This document shows positions 15,645 to 24,923 of a stretch of 38,399 nucleotides of DNA, in pieces. Every line of letters starts with the position of its first letter. Position 1 is the stretch's first letter. The DNA comes from an uncultured Dysgonomonas sp. (GTDB taxonomy: Bacteria; Bacteroidota; Bacteroidia; Bacteroidales; Dysgonomonadaceae): contig CALNCC010000011.1 of assembly GCA_937875275.1 (NCBI GenBank), forward strand, positions 1-38,399, given 5' to 3'. Both the position numbers and the translations under genes were made by a program. The notes under the pieces were generated by a model. It ran no database searches. It worked only from the letters and a program-made list of their open reading frames with translations, and was not told where the DNA came from.

Positions 15645-16743
15645 CAAAAATATACCATTCCTCAAAGGTGTTGTAGAACAGTATGGCTCGACAGAATATC
15701 TTGAAGGGGCTGATTTCACACACCAGAATATAAAAGACGCCGATGCGCTCATTGTTCGCACCGTAGCCCGTTTCGACGAGAAGAATCTAAGGGATACAAG
15801 CATAAAATTGATCTGCTCAGCAACAATAGGTTACGATCATATAGATACGGACTATTGTGATGCTCATAACATCGAGTGGCGCAATGCTCCGGGCTGTAAC
15901 TCGTCGTCGGTACAACAGTATGTCGTTTCGTCTCTTATTATCTTGTCTATGAAGTATAATTTCTGCCTGAAAGATATGACTATCGGCATTGTGGGTGTTG
16001 GCAATGTCGGGCGCAAGGTTGCCAAGGCATGCCATATCTTAGGGATGAAAGTATTGTTGAACGATCTGCCGAGACAAAAAGTGGAGGGAGATGCTGAGTT
16101 TGTCAGCTTAGAGAGAATAAAACAAGAGGCAGACATAATCACATTTCACACTCCGCTGACTATGGAGGGGGAATATAGAACGCTACATCTGGTTGATGAG
16201 CGCTTTTTTGCGTCATTAACAAAAAAGCCTTTTATAATCAACTCGGCACGAGGAGGTATTGTGAAAACCGATGCAATGAAAACGGCTATTGCAGAGCAAA
16301 AAATAAAGGGAGCTGTGATTGACTGTTGGGAAGGAGAACCGCAGATAGACACTGAATATATGGATATGGTAGATATTGCGACGCCTCATATAGCCGGCTA
16401 TTCGGCAGATGGGAAGGCGAATGCTACACGTATGTCGTTGGCTTCGATTGCCGACTTCTTCAATCTTGACAAAAGTGTTATTAGTGGGATAGAAGCCCCT
16501 CAGCCACCTCAACCGGCAATTGACCTTAATGATGAGGTTGCAGAGAATCGCATTTTCTCCGCCATTTTGCGAACATATAATCCAATGGAGGACGATGCGA
16601 AATTGAGGGAAAATCCTGCATCATTCAAACGGCTGCGCAACGAGTATCCATTGAGACGCGAGTATCCTGCCTATAATATCGGTAACGCAACAGAGAAAGA
16701 AGCCTCCATTCTGAATGACCTTGGATTCACCCTTAAGGCTTGA
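15628..16743 (+). CDS. pdxB: 4-phosphoerythronate dehydrogenase
   Basis: Oxidises 4-phospho-D-erythronate in the DXP-independent branch of pyridoxal 5'-phosphate synthesis. The 371 residues fit the PdxB length, longer than a simple D-2-hydroxyacid dehydrogenase. N-terminal MKIIADKNIPFL is characteristic. The substrate loop ATIGYDHID is followed by an NAD fold with GVGNVG (123-128). The catalytic Arg is in NSARGGIV, the Glu in CWEGEPQID and the His in TPHIAGYS. The C-terminal ~90 residues form the PdxB dimerisation domain. The start ATG lies inside the ABC ATPase gene. A hairpin at 16757-16798 ends the transcript. Confidence 0.95.
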   Translation: MKIIADKNIPFLKGVVEQYGSTEYLEGADFTHQNIKDADALIVRTVARFDEKNLRDTSIKLICSATIGYDHIDTDYCDAHNIEWRNAPGCNSSSVQQYVVSSLIILSMKYNFCLKDMTIGIVGVGNVGRKVAKACHILGMKVLLNDLPRQKVEGDAEFVSLERIKQEADIITFHTPLTMEGEYRTLHLVDERFFASLTKKPFIINSARGGIVKTDAMKTAIAEQKIKGAVIDCWEGEPQIDTEYMDMVDIATPHIAGYSADGKANATRMSLASIADFFNLDKSVISGIEAPQPPQPAIDLNDEVAENRIFSAILRTYNPMEDDAKLRENPASFKRLRNEYPLRREYPAYNIGNATEKEASILNDLGFTLKA

Positions 16744-16756
16744 TGGCATAAAAGAA

Positions 16757-16798
16757 ATATAGGACTATCCGAACATAAAAGTTTGTCAAGTCCTATAT
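16757..16798. terminator. Bidirectional terminator between pdxB and the GT2 gene
   Basis: ATATAGGACT (16757-16766) and AGTCCTATAT (16789-16798) form a perfect 10-bp stem with a 22-base loop, followed by CTTAATTTGTTTT. It sits between the converging pdxB and glycosyltransferase genes. Confidence 0.6.
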
Positions 16799-16887
16799 CT
16801 TAATTTGTTTTCAAATATTCTATTCACAGAGAACCGAGAACGTTTTTGCTCAGTCTCTTTTTATTCGAATCTAATTGGTTTTATCGA

Positions 16888-17604
16888 TTATTGCATTCTG
16901 AAAAGACCATATTTGAGCATGCAGATAAAAGCCCTTACGCCATCGCGCCAGCCAATCTTTTTGCCTTCTTCGTATGTTCTGCCGTAGTACGAAATACCAA
17001 CTTCGTAGATACGCACATTCGGTATGCGAGCTATCTTAGCCGTAACTTCGGGTTCGAATCCGAATCGTCTTTCTTGTAGCTTCAGCGATTTAATTATGTC
17101 TGCTCTGAATAACTTGTAACAAGTTTCCATGTCTGTCAGATTCAGATTGGTAAACAGGTTAGAAACAAAAGTTAGCATTCTGTTCCCGATTGAGTGCCAA
17201 AAGAACAGTATTCGGTGAGGATTTCCACCCATAAAACGTGAGCCGAAAACGACATCGGCAAAACCTCCGATTATAGGTTTCAGCAAGATGTTGTATTCCT
17301 CAGGATCATACTCGAGGTCTGCATCTTGAATGATGATGTAGTCGCCTGTGGCTTCTGCAATCCCTCTATGCAAGGCAGCTCCTTTACCCATATTCATCGG
17401 TTGTTCATACAGTTTTATGTCAATACCCTGATGGGAATCAATATATTCTTTTACCACTTCTACTGTATTGTCTTTCGAACAGTCATTAACAATGATCAAC
17501 TCCTTCTGTATATTGTTCAGAAGTTCGACAGCAATAACCTTATCCAATATCAAATGGATTGTTTTAGCTTCATTGTAAGCAGGAATAACGATAGATAGTT
17601 TCAT
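16888..17604 (-). CDS. GT2 glycosyltransferase, dolichyl-phosphate mannosyltransferase-like
   Basis: A 238-residue soluble GT-A domain without membrane helices, similar to DPM1-type enzymes that transfer a sugar from a nucleotide donor to a polyprenyl phosphate. The nucleotide-binding start MKLSIVIPAYNEAKT, the VNDCSKDNT turn, the metal-binding DAD (94-96) in QDADLEYDPEEY and GSRFMGG are visible. It lies last in the run mutS, UDP-xylose synthase, membrane protein, GT2, 52 nt after the membrane protein. Known for the family: polyprenyl-P-sugar synthesis. Inferred: the neighbouring GT-C-like membrane protein could use its product. The sugar is unknown. Confidence 0.88.
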   Translation of the reverse strand: MKLSIVIPAYNEAKTIHLILDKVIAVELLNNIQKELIIVNDCSKDNTVEVVKEYIDSHQGIDIKLYEQPMNMGKGAALHRGIAEATGDYIIIQDADLEYDPEEYNILLKPIIGGFADVVFGSRFMGGNPHRILFFWHSIGNRMLTFVSNLFTNLNLTDMETCYKLFRADIIKSLKLQERRFGFEPEVTAKIARIPNVRIYEVGISYYGRTYEEGKKIGWRDGVRAFICMLKYGLFRMQ

Positions 17605-17656
17605 AAGTTGCTATTAAAAATCAGTGCAAAAGTATAAAAATATATTTGTTTATTCA

Positions 17657-19330
17657 TTATTTTATCCTAAAACCATCTTTTTCAGAACTTCCCCGAAATT
17701 CTAATCCACTCCTATAATACGGCGTGCAAGGGATGCAAAAGTCGAAACATTGATCTCCTTGCAATGGAGAATAGATTGTTTTGCCATCGATGTCATGCCT
17801 TTCAAAATGGGGATCAAAATATTTTTTCACGTAATGAAAATCCTGTGGTTTGTATGCTAATGATATCCAATGGCTTTTTTGATAAGGCTTTATGTCCCAT
17901 CCTGCTTTCACTATTAAAACTAAAACAAGCGAACATGCTATAATGTTTAGCATCTTTTTCTTGTTTTGTAAAACGTCGATCTTGAGCATAAAAAAGATGG
18001 GGATAATAAAAGCGCATAGCAGAAATGCCAAATTGAATCGAGGATCGGGAGCAACTGCCAATCCGAATATTGATCCCATCATGGCAACAGCCCAAACCCT
18101 CAATAGGTTTTTGTCTGCTGCCTGCTTCTTTATCAGAGTGTATATCCATACACAAGGGGAAAGCAGCATCAAGACATAGGATAACGCGTAAATCTTTGAT
18201 AGATTTTTGAACCAGATAGGGCCCCATTCAATTATCGACATCTCGGAAACTGTATCATGTGGCAAGAATGATATTTTCGCATATGCGCTGATAGATTCTT
18301 TCTCTGCCGAAACAATTTCTAATGGTATTTTCCAGTCGAAGGTGAATATGTCGATTGCCGGAAATGGATAAATCAGGTAGCCGGACATTACTACAAACCG
18401 AGCAATCCACGGCAACATAATGAATGCAGCTAATAGAATATACGCAGACAATAGGCGATAGTTCCGACTCTTAGCGAAATGAAATAGGATAGGCAATGAA
18501 ATCAGAAAAACAAATAGGGATGAAATCTTGAGCGTTATACATGATAACGGAAGAATTAGAAAAATAAGAACAGCTTGCTGTGCGGATCTTGGTTCCAAAA
18601 CAAGCTTCAACAGGAGGTAAAGTACGATGATGTTTACTAACAGATCGGTAGACGAGGAAGATATCCCTTTGACGAATGCGAAATAGAATATAAATAATGT
18701 CAGATACAAGCCTACCACCTCCCAAATATTTTTGCGTTCCGTTATTCTTTTTATAATCCAAAAGGAGAACACCAAACAGCACAATCCATTGATTGCAAAA
18801 TTGGGATTGGAGAATTGCGGATTGTAAGAGAATATATTATACAGCAAAAGAGACGTTGAGTTGAAACTCAATCGTCCGTGCAAATTGCCTAAACCGGGAA
18901 CGACAGCATATTGTTCTCCCCAAGCTAAGGTTTGCAGATGATATAAGTTAATGTCATAGCCCGTCGGTATCAGCAGACTGTATATGAGGATAAGTAGTGT
19001 AACAGATATTGACAATATCTTTATTGGAGAAGATGCCTGTGTGAAGAATCTGTATGCTTTGCCGCAAATCGACGAAAGTCGTTTCCTGTGAAATATCCAG
19101 TATGCTGACGCAATAGCAGCAAAGGCTGCCTGTACATATATATTCAACGGGGAGATTAAGGAAATTGCACAGGCAAGCATAGCCACTGTCGCCAACCCGA
19201 TCCAAAACAAATCTGTCAGAGAATATTCCGCTTGTTGTTTTGAAATTTTATTCCACAATTTAGCCAGAATATCTCCGAAACAGATAGTCGTTAGAGATGT
19301 AACAATCCACAAAAGAAGGATAGTTAACAC
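17657..19330 (-). CDS. Polytopic membrane protein, GT-C-like (LIC_10190-type)
   Basis: A 557-residue protein with roughly 12-13 hydrophobic segments beginning at the very N-terminus and a soluble C-terminal part of about 70 residues. The extracytoplasmic-looking segment IPTGYDINLYHLQTLAWGEQ holds acidic residues early in the chain, as GT-C glycosyltransferases do, and the overall look recalls the LIC_10190 family of membrane proteins. That assignment is from memory and moderately sure. No catalytic activity is shown. It starts 4 nt after the UDP-xylose synthase stop, so the two are tightly coupled, and it is followed by the DPM-like GT2. A role in adding a lipid-linked sugar outside the membrane is inference from the neighbourhood. 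Confidence 0.7.
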   Translation of the reverse strand: MLTILLLWIVTSLTTICFGDILAKLWNKISKQQAEYSLTDLFWIGLATVAMLACAISLISPLNIYVQAAFAAIASAYWIFHRKRLSSICGKAYRFFTQASSPIKILSISVTLLILIYSLLIPTGYDINLYHLQTLAWGEQYAVVPGLGNLHGRLSFNSTSLLLYNIFSYNPQFSNPNFAINGLCCLVFSFWIIKRITERKNIWEVVGLYLTLFIFYFAFVKGISSSSTDLLVNIIVLYLLLKLVLEPRSAQQAVLIFLILPLSCITLKISSLFVFLISLPILFHFAKSRNYRLLSAYILLAAFIMLPWIARFVVMSGYLIYPFPAIDIFTFDWKIPLEIVSAEKESISAYAKISFLPHDTVSEMSIIEWGPIWFKNLSKIYALSYVLMLLSPCVWIYTLIKKQAADKNLLRVWAVAMMGSIFGLAVAPDPRFNLAFLLCAFIIPIFFMLKIDVLQNKKKMLNIIACSLVLVLIVKAGWDIKPYQKSHWISLAYKPQDFHYVKKYFDPHFERHDIDGKTIYSPLQGDQCFDFCIPCTPYYRSGLEFRGSSEKDGFRIK

Positions 19331-19334
19331 AATC

Positions 19335-20279
19335 TTATTTCTTTAGAATATTATCGAAGTATTCAATCGTTTTAATCAACCCTTCATTCAATTGGATTTT
19401 CGGTTCCCAATTCAATTTTTCCTTTGCAAGAGTTATATCCGGACGACGTTGTTTCGGATCATCGCTTGGCAATGGCATGAAGATTAATTTCGATTTCGAG
19501 TTGGTAAGTTCAATCACTTGTTGTGCCAATTCTAACATAGTAAACTCTCCCGGATTGCCGGTGTTCACAGGGCCTGTAAACGAATCGTCGGTCGCCATCA
19601 TTCTTATCATAGCTTCTACAAGGTCGTCTACATATTGGAAACTGCGTGTTTGTGTGCCATCGCCATAGATCGTAATATCTTCTCCCTTCAATGCCTGCAC
19701 GATGAAGTTCGATACTACGCGCCCATCGTTCGGGTTCATGCGAGGACCGTAAGTGTTGAATATGCGAACGATCTTAATCTTCACATTATTTTGTCGGTGA
19801 TAATCTGTGAAAAGTGTTTCGGCACAACGTTTCCCCTCATCATAGCAAGAACGGATTCCGATCGGATTCACATTGCCCCAATAAGATTCGGGTTGCGGAT
19901 GCACATTAGGGTCGCCATACACTTCGCTTGTCGATGCTTGCAAGATCTTGGCGCGTACACGTTTTGCTAATCCCAACATATTGATTGCTCCCATTACCGA
20001 TGTCTTGATTGTTTTTATCGGATTGTATTGGTAGTGTACGGGAGACGCCGGGCATGCAAGATTGTATATCTCGTCCACATCTACATGAAACGGATGCACA
20101 ACATCATGACGGATAATCTCGAAATAAGGATTGCTTGTCAGATGGATAATGTTTTCTTTCGATCCTGTGAAATAATTATCGAGACATATTACCTCATTAC
20201 CCTCGTTCAGCAACCTCTCGCAAAGGTGTGAACCTATAAATCCGGCACCGCCGGTTACCAATATCTTCTTTCTATTCAT
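19335..20279 (-). CDS. UDP-glucuronate decarboxylase (UDP-xylose synthase)
   Basis: Extended short-chain dehydrogenase that converts UDP-glucuronate to UDP-xylose. The 314 residues start MNRKKILVTGGAGFIGSHL (NAD loop GGAGFIG, 10-16). The catalytic Tyr146 and Lys150 are in SCYDEGKR. The UXS-specific EIYNLACPASPVHYQYNP stretch, the substrate-binding RIFNTYGPRMNPNDGRVV and GDGTQTRSFQYVDDL segments are all present and separate it from GalE and RmlB. Cytoplasmic. It lies 23 nt after mutS and 4 nt before the membrane protein. UDP-xylose points to a xylose-containing glycan or capsule. Confidence 0.92.
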   Translation of the reverse strand: MNRKKILVTGGAGFIGSHLCERLLNEGNEVICLDNYFTGSKENIIHLTSNPYFEIIRHDVVHPFHVDVDEIYNLACPASPVHYQYNPIKTIKTSVMGAINMLGLAKRVRAKILQASTSEVYGDPNVHPQPESYWGNVNPIGIRSCYDEGKRCAETLFTDYHRQNNVKIKIVRIFNTYGPRMNPNDGRVVSNFIVQALKGEDITIYGDGTQTRSFQYVDDLVEAMIRMMATDDSFTGPVNTGNPGEFTMLELAQQVIELTNSKSKLIFMPLPSDDPKQRRPDITLAKEKLNWEPKIQLNEGLIKTIEYFDNILKK

Positions 20280-20302
20280 TCTGTGTAAAGTATTGCTTGT
20301 TA

Positions 20303-22915
20303 TTATTTACCTGATACTATTTTCTTTATTTCGTTCAATTTGTTTAAAGCCTCCATCGGAGTCAGATTGTTTATGTCGAGCGATCTGATTTCGTCTCTCA
20401 CTTGGCTGAGTACAGGGTCGTCGAGTTGGAAAAAGCTCAATTGAAAGCCTTCTCGCTGCTCTGTTATGTCCGATATTGGTTTCGCGATTCCTTGTTTGCG
20501 GTTACCTGTTTCCAGTTGTCCCAGTATGGTATCTGCTCGTTTTACGATGCTTTGCGGCATCCCAGCCATCTTTGCCACATGAATACCGAAACTATGTTCG
20601 CTACCCCCTCTGACCAATTTGCGCAAAAATATAACTTTATTATCAATTTCTTTGACTGACACGTTGTAATTCTTTATTCGCTTGAATGACTTTTCCATCT
20701 CATTCAACTCGTGATAGTGTGTCGCAAACAGCGTTTTTGCTCTCGCCTTAGGATGTTCGTGTATGTATTCTATTATTGCCCACGCAATAGAAATACCATC
20801 ATATGTACTTGTGCCTCGCCCCAGCTCGTCGAAGAGAACAAGGCTTTTCGGCGAGATATTATTAAGTATGTCGGCGGCTTCGTTCATCTCTACCATAAAT
20901 GTAGATTCGCCCAAAGATATATTGTCCGAAGCACCTACACGTGTAAATATTTTATCTACGAGCCCTATTTTTGCCGATTCGGCAGGCACAAAACTTCCTG
21001 CCTGTGCCAATAGCGTAATCAGGGCTGTCTGGCGCAACAGCGCCGACTTACCCGCCATGTTAGGTCCGGTAATGATGATGACTTGCTGCGAATCGCTATC
21101 GAGCAATACGTCATTGGTTATGTAGCTTTCGCCGAGCGGTAATTGTTTCTCTATTACCGGATGTCTCCCTTTCTTGATATCTATAATATCAGAATCATTT
21201 ATTTCGGGACGAATATATTTATTCTCTTCAGCAACTTTGGTGAATGACAGCAGGCAGTCTGATTGAGCTATCAGATTCGCATTCTTCTGAATGGCGGATA
21301 TATAGTCGACAAGGCTCTGAACCAGATTGTTGAATATTGCTGCCTCTAATGCTTGTATTTTTTCTTCTGCGCCTAATATTTTTTCTTCGTAGTCTTTCAA
21401 TTCCTGAGTGATATATCGCTCAGCATTGACCAACGTTTGCTTGCGTATCCATTCTTCAGGAACTTTGTCTTTATGCGCATTCCGAACTTCTATGTAGTAA
21501 CCGAATACATTGTTGAAACTTATTTTGAGCGAAGAGATTCCCGTAGTCTCCATTTCTCGTTGCTGGATTTTCAGCAAATAATCTTTGCCGGAGTATGCAA
21601 TGGCTCTCAACTGATCCAATTCTTCGTTGATCCCTTTGTTGATAACATTACCCTTGTTCAGCATTGTCGGGGGATCGGGATGTACTTCCTTCTCTATTCT
21701 TTCTCTGATCAGAGGGCAGGCGTTCAATCCTTCTCCTATTTTCCTTAAGCTATCCTCGTCAGCGTTCTGAAACAATTGTTGAATATTGTCTATTGCAGAC
21801 AGGGCAACTTTCAATTGCACGACTTCGCGTGGCGAGACCCTATTTGTTGCAACCTTCGATATTATTCGTTCGAGGTCTCCGATAAGCGATAGGCATTCTT
21901 CAAGTTTAGTTCTCAGCTCTTTATCCTTGAAGAAATATTCGACTACAGAAAGCCGAGCATTGATAGGCTCACGGTTTTTCAACGGGAATACTAACCATCG
22001 GCGCATCATTCGCGAACCCATAGGCGATACTGTGCGGTCTACAATGTCGAGCAGACTGCGTCCACCCTCGTTCATTGTCGAAATCAGCTCGAGGCTGCGG
22101 ACAGTAAATCTGTCGAGGCGTACATACTTGTCTTCCTCTATGCGAGAGAGAGAATTGATATGTCCCACCTGAGTGTGATGTGTAGCGTCAAGATAGTGCA
22201 GGATTGTACCGGCGGCAATCGTTCCCTCTTTCAGTTGTTCGATACCGAAGCCTTTGAGGTTTTTGGTTTCGAAGTGCTTCAGCAATCTGCCGCGCGCAGT
22301 GTCTTCGGTAAACACCCAGTCGTCGAGTTCGAAAACAAAGAAACGAGACCCAAATTCTTCTTCGAATTGTTTTCTTCGGTTTCGTTCTATGAGAACTTCT
22401 TTGGGTGAAAAGTTATTCAGCAATTTGTCTATATATTCTCGCTTCCCCTCAGCCACAAGAAACTCGCCGGTAGATATGTCGAGAAAAGATATACCATAGT
22501 TCTTTTTCGCAAACTGAATAGCACAAACGAAATTGTTCTCTTTGTGGTTGAGTATATTATCATTGATGGATACTCCAGGAGTAACAAGCTCTGTAATGCC
22601 TCTTTTGACAATCTTTTTTGTCAATTTAGGGTCTTCGAGCTGGTCGCAAATAGCGACACGTTTTCCGGCTCTTACCAATTTTGGCAAGTATGTGTCGAGG
22701 GCATGATGAGGAAAGCCGGCAAGCTCGATGGATTGCGCGGCTCCATTTGCTCGTCGGGTAAGCGTTATACCCAATATTTCGGATGCACTGATGGCATCGT
22801 CGCAAAAAGTCTCGTAAAAGTCCCCAACCCGAAATAACAATATTGCATCAGGATGTTTGTCCTTAATCTCAAAATACTGTTTCATAAGAGGGGTTTCAAC
22901 TACACTTTTTGCCAC
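20303..22915 (-). CDS. mutS: DNA mismatch repair protein MutS
   Basis: Recognises mismatches and small loops in newly replicated DNA. The 870 residues have the full MutS order: mismatch-binding domain with GDFYETF (Phe33 and Glu35), connector, lever/clamp helices, and ATPase with GPNMAGKSALLRQTA (Walker A), the STFMVEM segment, LVLFDELGRGTSTYDG (Walker B and signature) and ATHYHEL. A short C-terminal tail ends NEIKKIVSGK. It has a -7 box at 22956-22963 and heads a minus-strand run of glycan genes with only 23 nt to the next, so their transcription may depend on it. Functionally the pairing looks incidental. Confidence 0.97.
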   Translation of the reverse strand: MAKSVVETPLMKQYFEIKDKHPDAILLFRVGDFYETFCDDAISASEILGITLTRRANGAAQSIELAGFPHHALDTYLPKLVRAGKRVAICDQLEDPKLTKKIVKRGITELVTPGVSINDNILNHKENNFVCAIQFAKKNYGISFLDISTGEFLVAEGKREYIDKLLNNFSPKEVLIERNRRKQFEEEFGSRFFVFELDDWVFTEDTARGRLLKHFETKNLKGFGIEQLKEGTIAAGTILHYLDATHHTQVGHINSLSRIEEDKYVRLDRFTVRSLELISTMNEGGRSLLDIVDRTVSPMGSRMMRRWLVFPLKNREPINARLSVVEYFFKDKELRTKLEECLSLIGDLERIISKVATNRVSPREVVQLKVALSAIDNIQQLFQNADEDSLRKIGEGLNACPLIRERIEKEVHPDPPTMLNKGNVINKGINEELDQLRAIAYSGKDYLLKIQQREMETTGISSLKISFNNVFGYYIEVRNAHKDKVPEEWIRKQTLVNAERYITQELKDYEEKILGAEEKIQALEAAIFNNLVQSLVDYISAIQKNANLIAQSDCLLSFTKVAEENKYIRPEINDSDIIDIKKGRHPVIEKQLPLGESYITNDVLLDSDSQQVIIITGPNMAGKSALLRQTALITLLAQAGSFVPAESAKIGLVDKIFTRVGASDNISLGESTFMVEMNEAADILNNISPKSLVLFDELGRGTSTYDGISIAWAIIEYIHEHPKARAKTLFATHYHELNEMEKSFKRIKNYNVSVKEIDNKVIFLRKLVRGGSEHSFGIHVAKMAGMPQSIVKRADTILGQLETGNRKQGIAKPISDITEQREGFQLSFFQLDDPVLSQVRDEIRSLDINNLTPMEALNKLNEIKKIVSGK

Positions 22916-22955
22916 AGGATACTTTATTTATGATGTTCGTAAATAGCTTAACAAG

Positions 22956-22963
22956 CAAAAGTA
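22956..22963 (-). promoter_or_regulatory. -7 box upstream of mutS
   Basis: TACTTTTG on the minus strand is an exact TAnnTTTG match, 41 nt before the mutS ATG. A matching -33 element is not obvious. Confidence 0.5.
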
Positions 22964-23133
22964 CAAATCTTTTATCAGATTGATTTTCTTTTACGCATTA
23001 ATATTTTTATTTCTTTGGATGAAAAAGCATTGCTGACAGAGGTTGGGATTACCTCTTTTGATTAGACGTAAAAAGAAAATACTCGGAAAAGAGTGTTAAA
23101 CAACATTTTATTAAATTAAAAACGACCAACGAC

Positions 23134-23166
23134 TTTGGCGTATCTTCACTGTTTAATCTATATTTG
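23134..23166 (+). promoter_or_regulatory. Promoter of the CotH lipoprotein gene
   Basis: TTTG (23134-23137), a 21-nt spacer and TATATTTG (23159-23166) fit the Bacteroidetes consensus. This places the start of transcription near 23172. It rules out the upstream TTG at 23135 as start codon and favours the ATG at 23198. Confidence 0.6.
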
Positions 23167-23197
23167 CCATATGACTTATTCAGCTAAACATATCAGT

Positions 23198-24817
23198 ATG
23201 AGAATGATTACATTATTTATATCTATATTATTATTGGCTTTTCACGCGCAATGTTCATCAGACAACGAAGATAGTGATGAAGATACATCTGCTGTTACAG
23301 GAACGATAAAGCTTTCTACTTCAGAAATATTGATGAAAGCTGTCAGAGACAGTGCTACATTTACAATTACATCCGATGTGTCGTGGAATGTCTCGGTGCC
23401 TGCATCCGGAGGATGGTGCAAGGTTGATAAAACATCGGGAACAAACAATGCGACCATTGAGGTTACGGTAGAGGCTAATCCTAAAATAGAAGAACGATCG
23501 ACACGTATTACGATTAAAAGTTCAGCCGGAAATAAATATGTTGAGATCAAACAAGAGGCTAAAGAGCCTGATCCGGAGCCCGAACCCGAAGAAACGGGAG
23601 TTTACCTTCCTTTGTTGACTATCACAACAGTCAATAAAGCTCCTATTCTCGATCGTACGAATTATATAAAGGGAGCTATAAAAATAGAATCTCGAAACGA
23701 TGCCGGAATAGTTAGTAATACTCTGTTGGATATAGAAATGACCGAAGATGGAATACGAGGACGAGGGAATAGTTCTTGGAACTCGCCCAAGAAACCATAC
23801 CGCATAAAATTGGATAAATCGGTGGAGATATTAGGTATGCCCAAGAGTAAACACTGGGTATTGTTAGCCAACTATTCAGACAAGACACTTATGCGCAACA
23901 GTCTGGTATTCGAGATTAGCAATAGGATGGAATATGCCTACACGCCACGATTTCAGCATGTAGATGTCGTCCTCAATGGAGAGTACGTGGGCAATTATAT
24001 GTTGGGCGAACAAATAAGAATAGATAAAAATAGAGTGAATATAGCTGAACTGAAGCCAACATCAGAAAATATTACAGGTGGTTATCTGTTTGAGATAGAC
24101 GAGCGCAAGGATGAGGCAGATGAGGCATTCTATGTTGACACAAAAGGGAAAGACATGAATGGCAGTCATAAGCTTGTGGTTGCTGTGAAAAACCCTGAGT
24201 TAGCCGACATCACAGATGCTCAGAAACAATATGTTGTGGATCATTTTCAGAACATAGAGGATGCCCTGTATGGCAGAGACGGCAAAGATCCTGCGACCGA
24301 GTTCCCGAAATGGGTTGACATGAAATCTTTTATAGATAATTTTCTCATCAACGAGATATCAAAAAATGTCGATGGTAATTTACGCCTAAGTACATTTATG
24401 TATAAGAAAGAAGACGACAATCTCCTTTACTTTGGACCTGTTTGGGATTATGATATTGCTTTTGGAAATGCTGATTATGGTGGCGGTGATGCAACAACAG
24501 GTTGGATGTCGCGAGGCGACCGATGGTATAGAGAATTTTTCAGAATCCCGAAGTTTGACCAGATGGTTAAGGATAGATGGAAAGAGCTTCGCAGCAACCA
24601 GTTGAGCGAATCAAACTTAGCTTTATATATAAGTGAAACGGCGAAAAAATTAGAAACTTCTCAAGAGAAAAACTTTGAGAAATGGAAAATCTTGGGTGAA
24701 CATGTGTGGCCAAATCCGGCGGGTCATGAAGAACGAAAAACATACGCCAGTGAAGTGTATTATTTGAAAGAGTTCTTGTTGCAGCGAGCAAAATGGATGG
24801 ACACTGAACTTAAATGA
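23198..24817 (+). CDS. CotH-type protein kinase-like lipoprotein with BACON domain
   Basis: A 539-residue exported protein. From ATG 23198 it begins MRMITLFISILLLAFHAQCS, a probable lipoprotein signal with a loose lipobox (HAQC) followed by SSDNEDSDED, an acidic surface-export-like stretch. Residues ~40-120 resemble a BACON domain (FTITSDVSWNVSVP, then VEIKQEA), a module thought to bind carbohydrate or mucin. A PDPEPEPEE linker leads to a CotH kinase-like domain with GRGNSSWNSPKKPYRIKLDK, GEYVGNYMLGEQIRI and GPVWDYDIAFGN. CotH proteins in Bacillus phosphorylate a coat protein; what Bacteroidetes CotH lipoproteins act on is unknown. It has its own promoter at 23134 and terminator at 24866-24903. 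Confidence 0.87.
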   Translation: MRMITLFISILLLAFHAQCSSDNEDSDEDTSAVTGTIKLSTSEILMKAVRDSATFTITSDVSWNVSVPASGGWCKVDKTSGTNNATIEVTVEANPKIEERSTRITIKSSAGNKYVEIKQEAKEPDPEPEPEETGVYLPLLTITTVNKAPILDRTNYIKGAIKIESRNDAGIVSNTLLDIEMTEDGIRGRGNSSWNSPKKPYRIKLDKSVEILGMPKSKHWVLLANYSDKTLMRNSLVFEISNRMEYAYTPRFQHVDVVLNGEYVGNYMLGEQIRIDKNRVNIAELKPTSENITGGYLFEIDERKDEADEAFYVDTKGKDMNGSHKLVVAVKNPELADITDAQKQYVVDHFQNIEDALYGRDGKDPATEFPKWVDMKSFIDNFLINEISKNVDGNLRLSTFMYKKEDDNLLYFGPVWDYDIAFGNADYGGGDATTGWMSRGDRWYREFFRIPKFDQMVKDRWKELRSNQLSESNLALYISETAKKLETSQEKNFEKWKILGEHVWPNPAGHEERKTYASEVYYLKEFLLQRAKWMDTELK

Positions 24818-24865
24818 TTATTGTGATAGGAAAACGATCGCTCCGAAGAGGAATCTTTTATATAA

Positions 24866-24911
24866 CAACAGCGGCTGCTCCAAATCTGGGACAGCCGCTG
24901 TTGCTTTTCGG
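24866..24911. terminator. Bidirectional terminator between CotH gene and upp
   Basis: CAACAGCGGCTG (24866-24877) and CAGCCGCTGTTG (24892-24903) form a perfect 12-bp stem, followed by CTTTTCGG on the plus strand and TTATATAAAAG on the minus strand. It serves both converging genes. Confidence 0.8.
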
Positions 24912-24923
24912 TGCTTCTGTACT

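Noticed and set aside
22916..23134. A tRNA or small RNA between mutS and the CotH gene
   Set aside because: No cloverleaf, CCA end or stable hairpin can be drawn; the region is A/T-rich with two promoters.
23135..23197. Upstream TTG or ATG starts for the CotH lipoprotein
   Set aside because: The TTG lies in the -33 element and ATG 23171 sits at the predicted transcript start; the signal peptide begins at ATG 23198.
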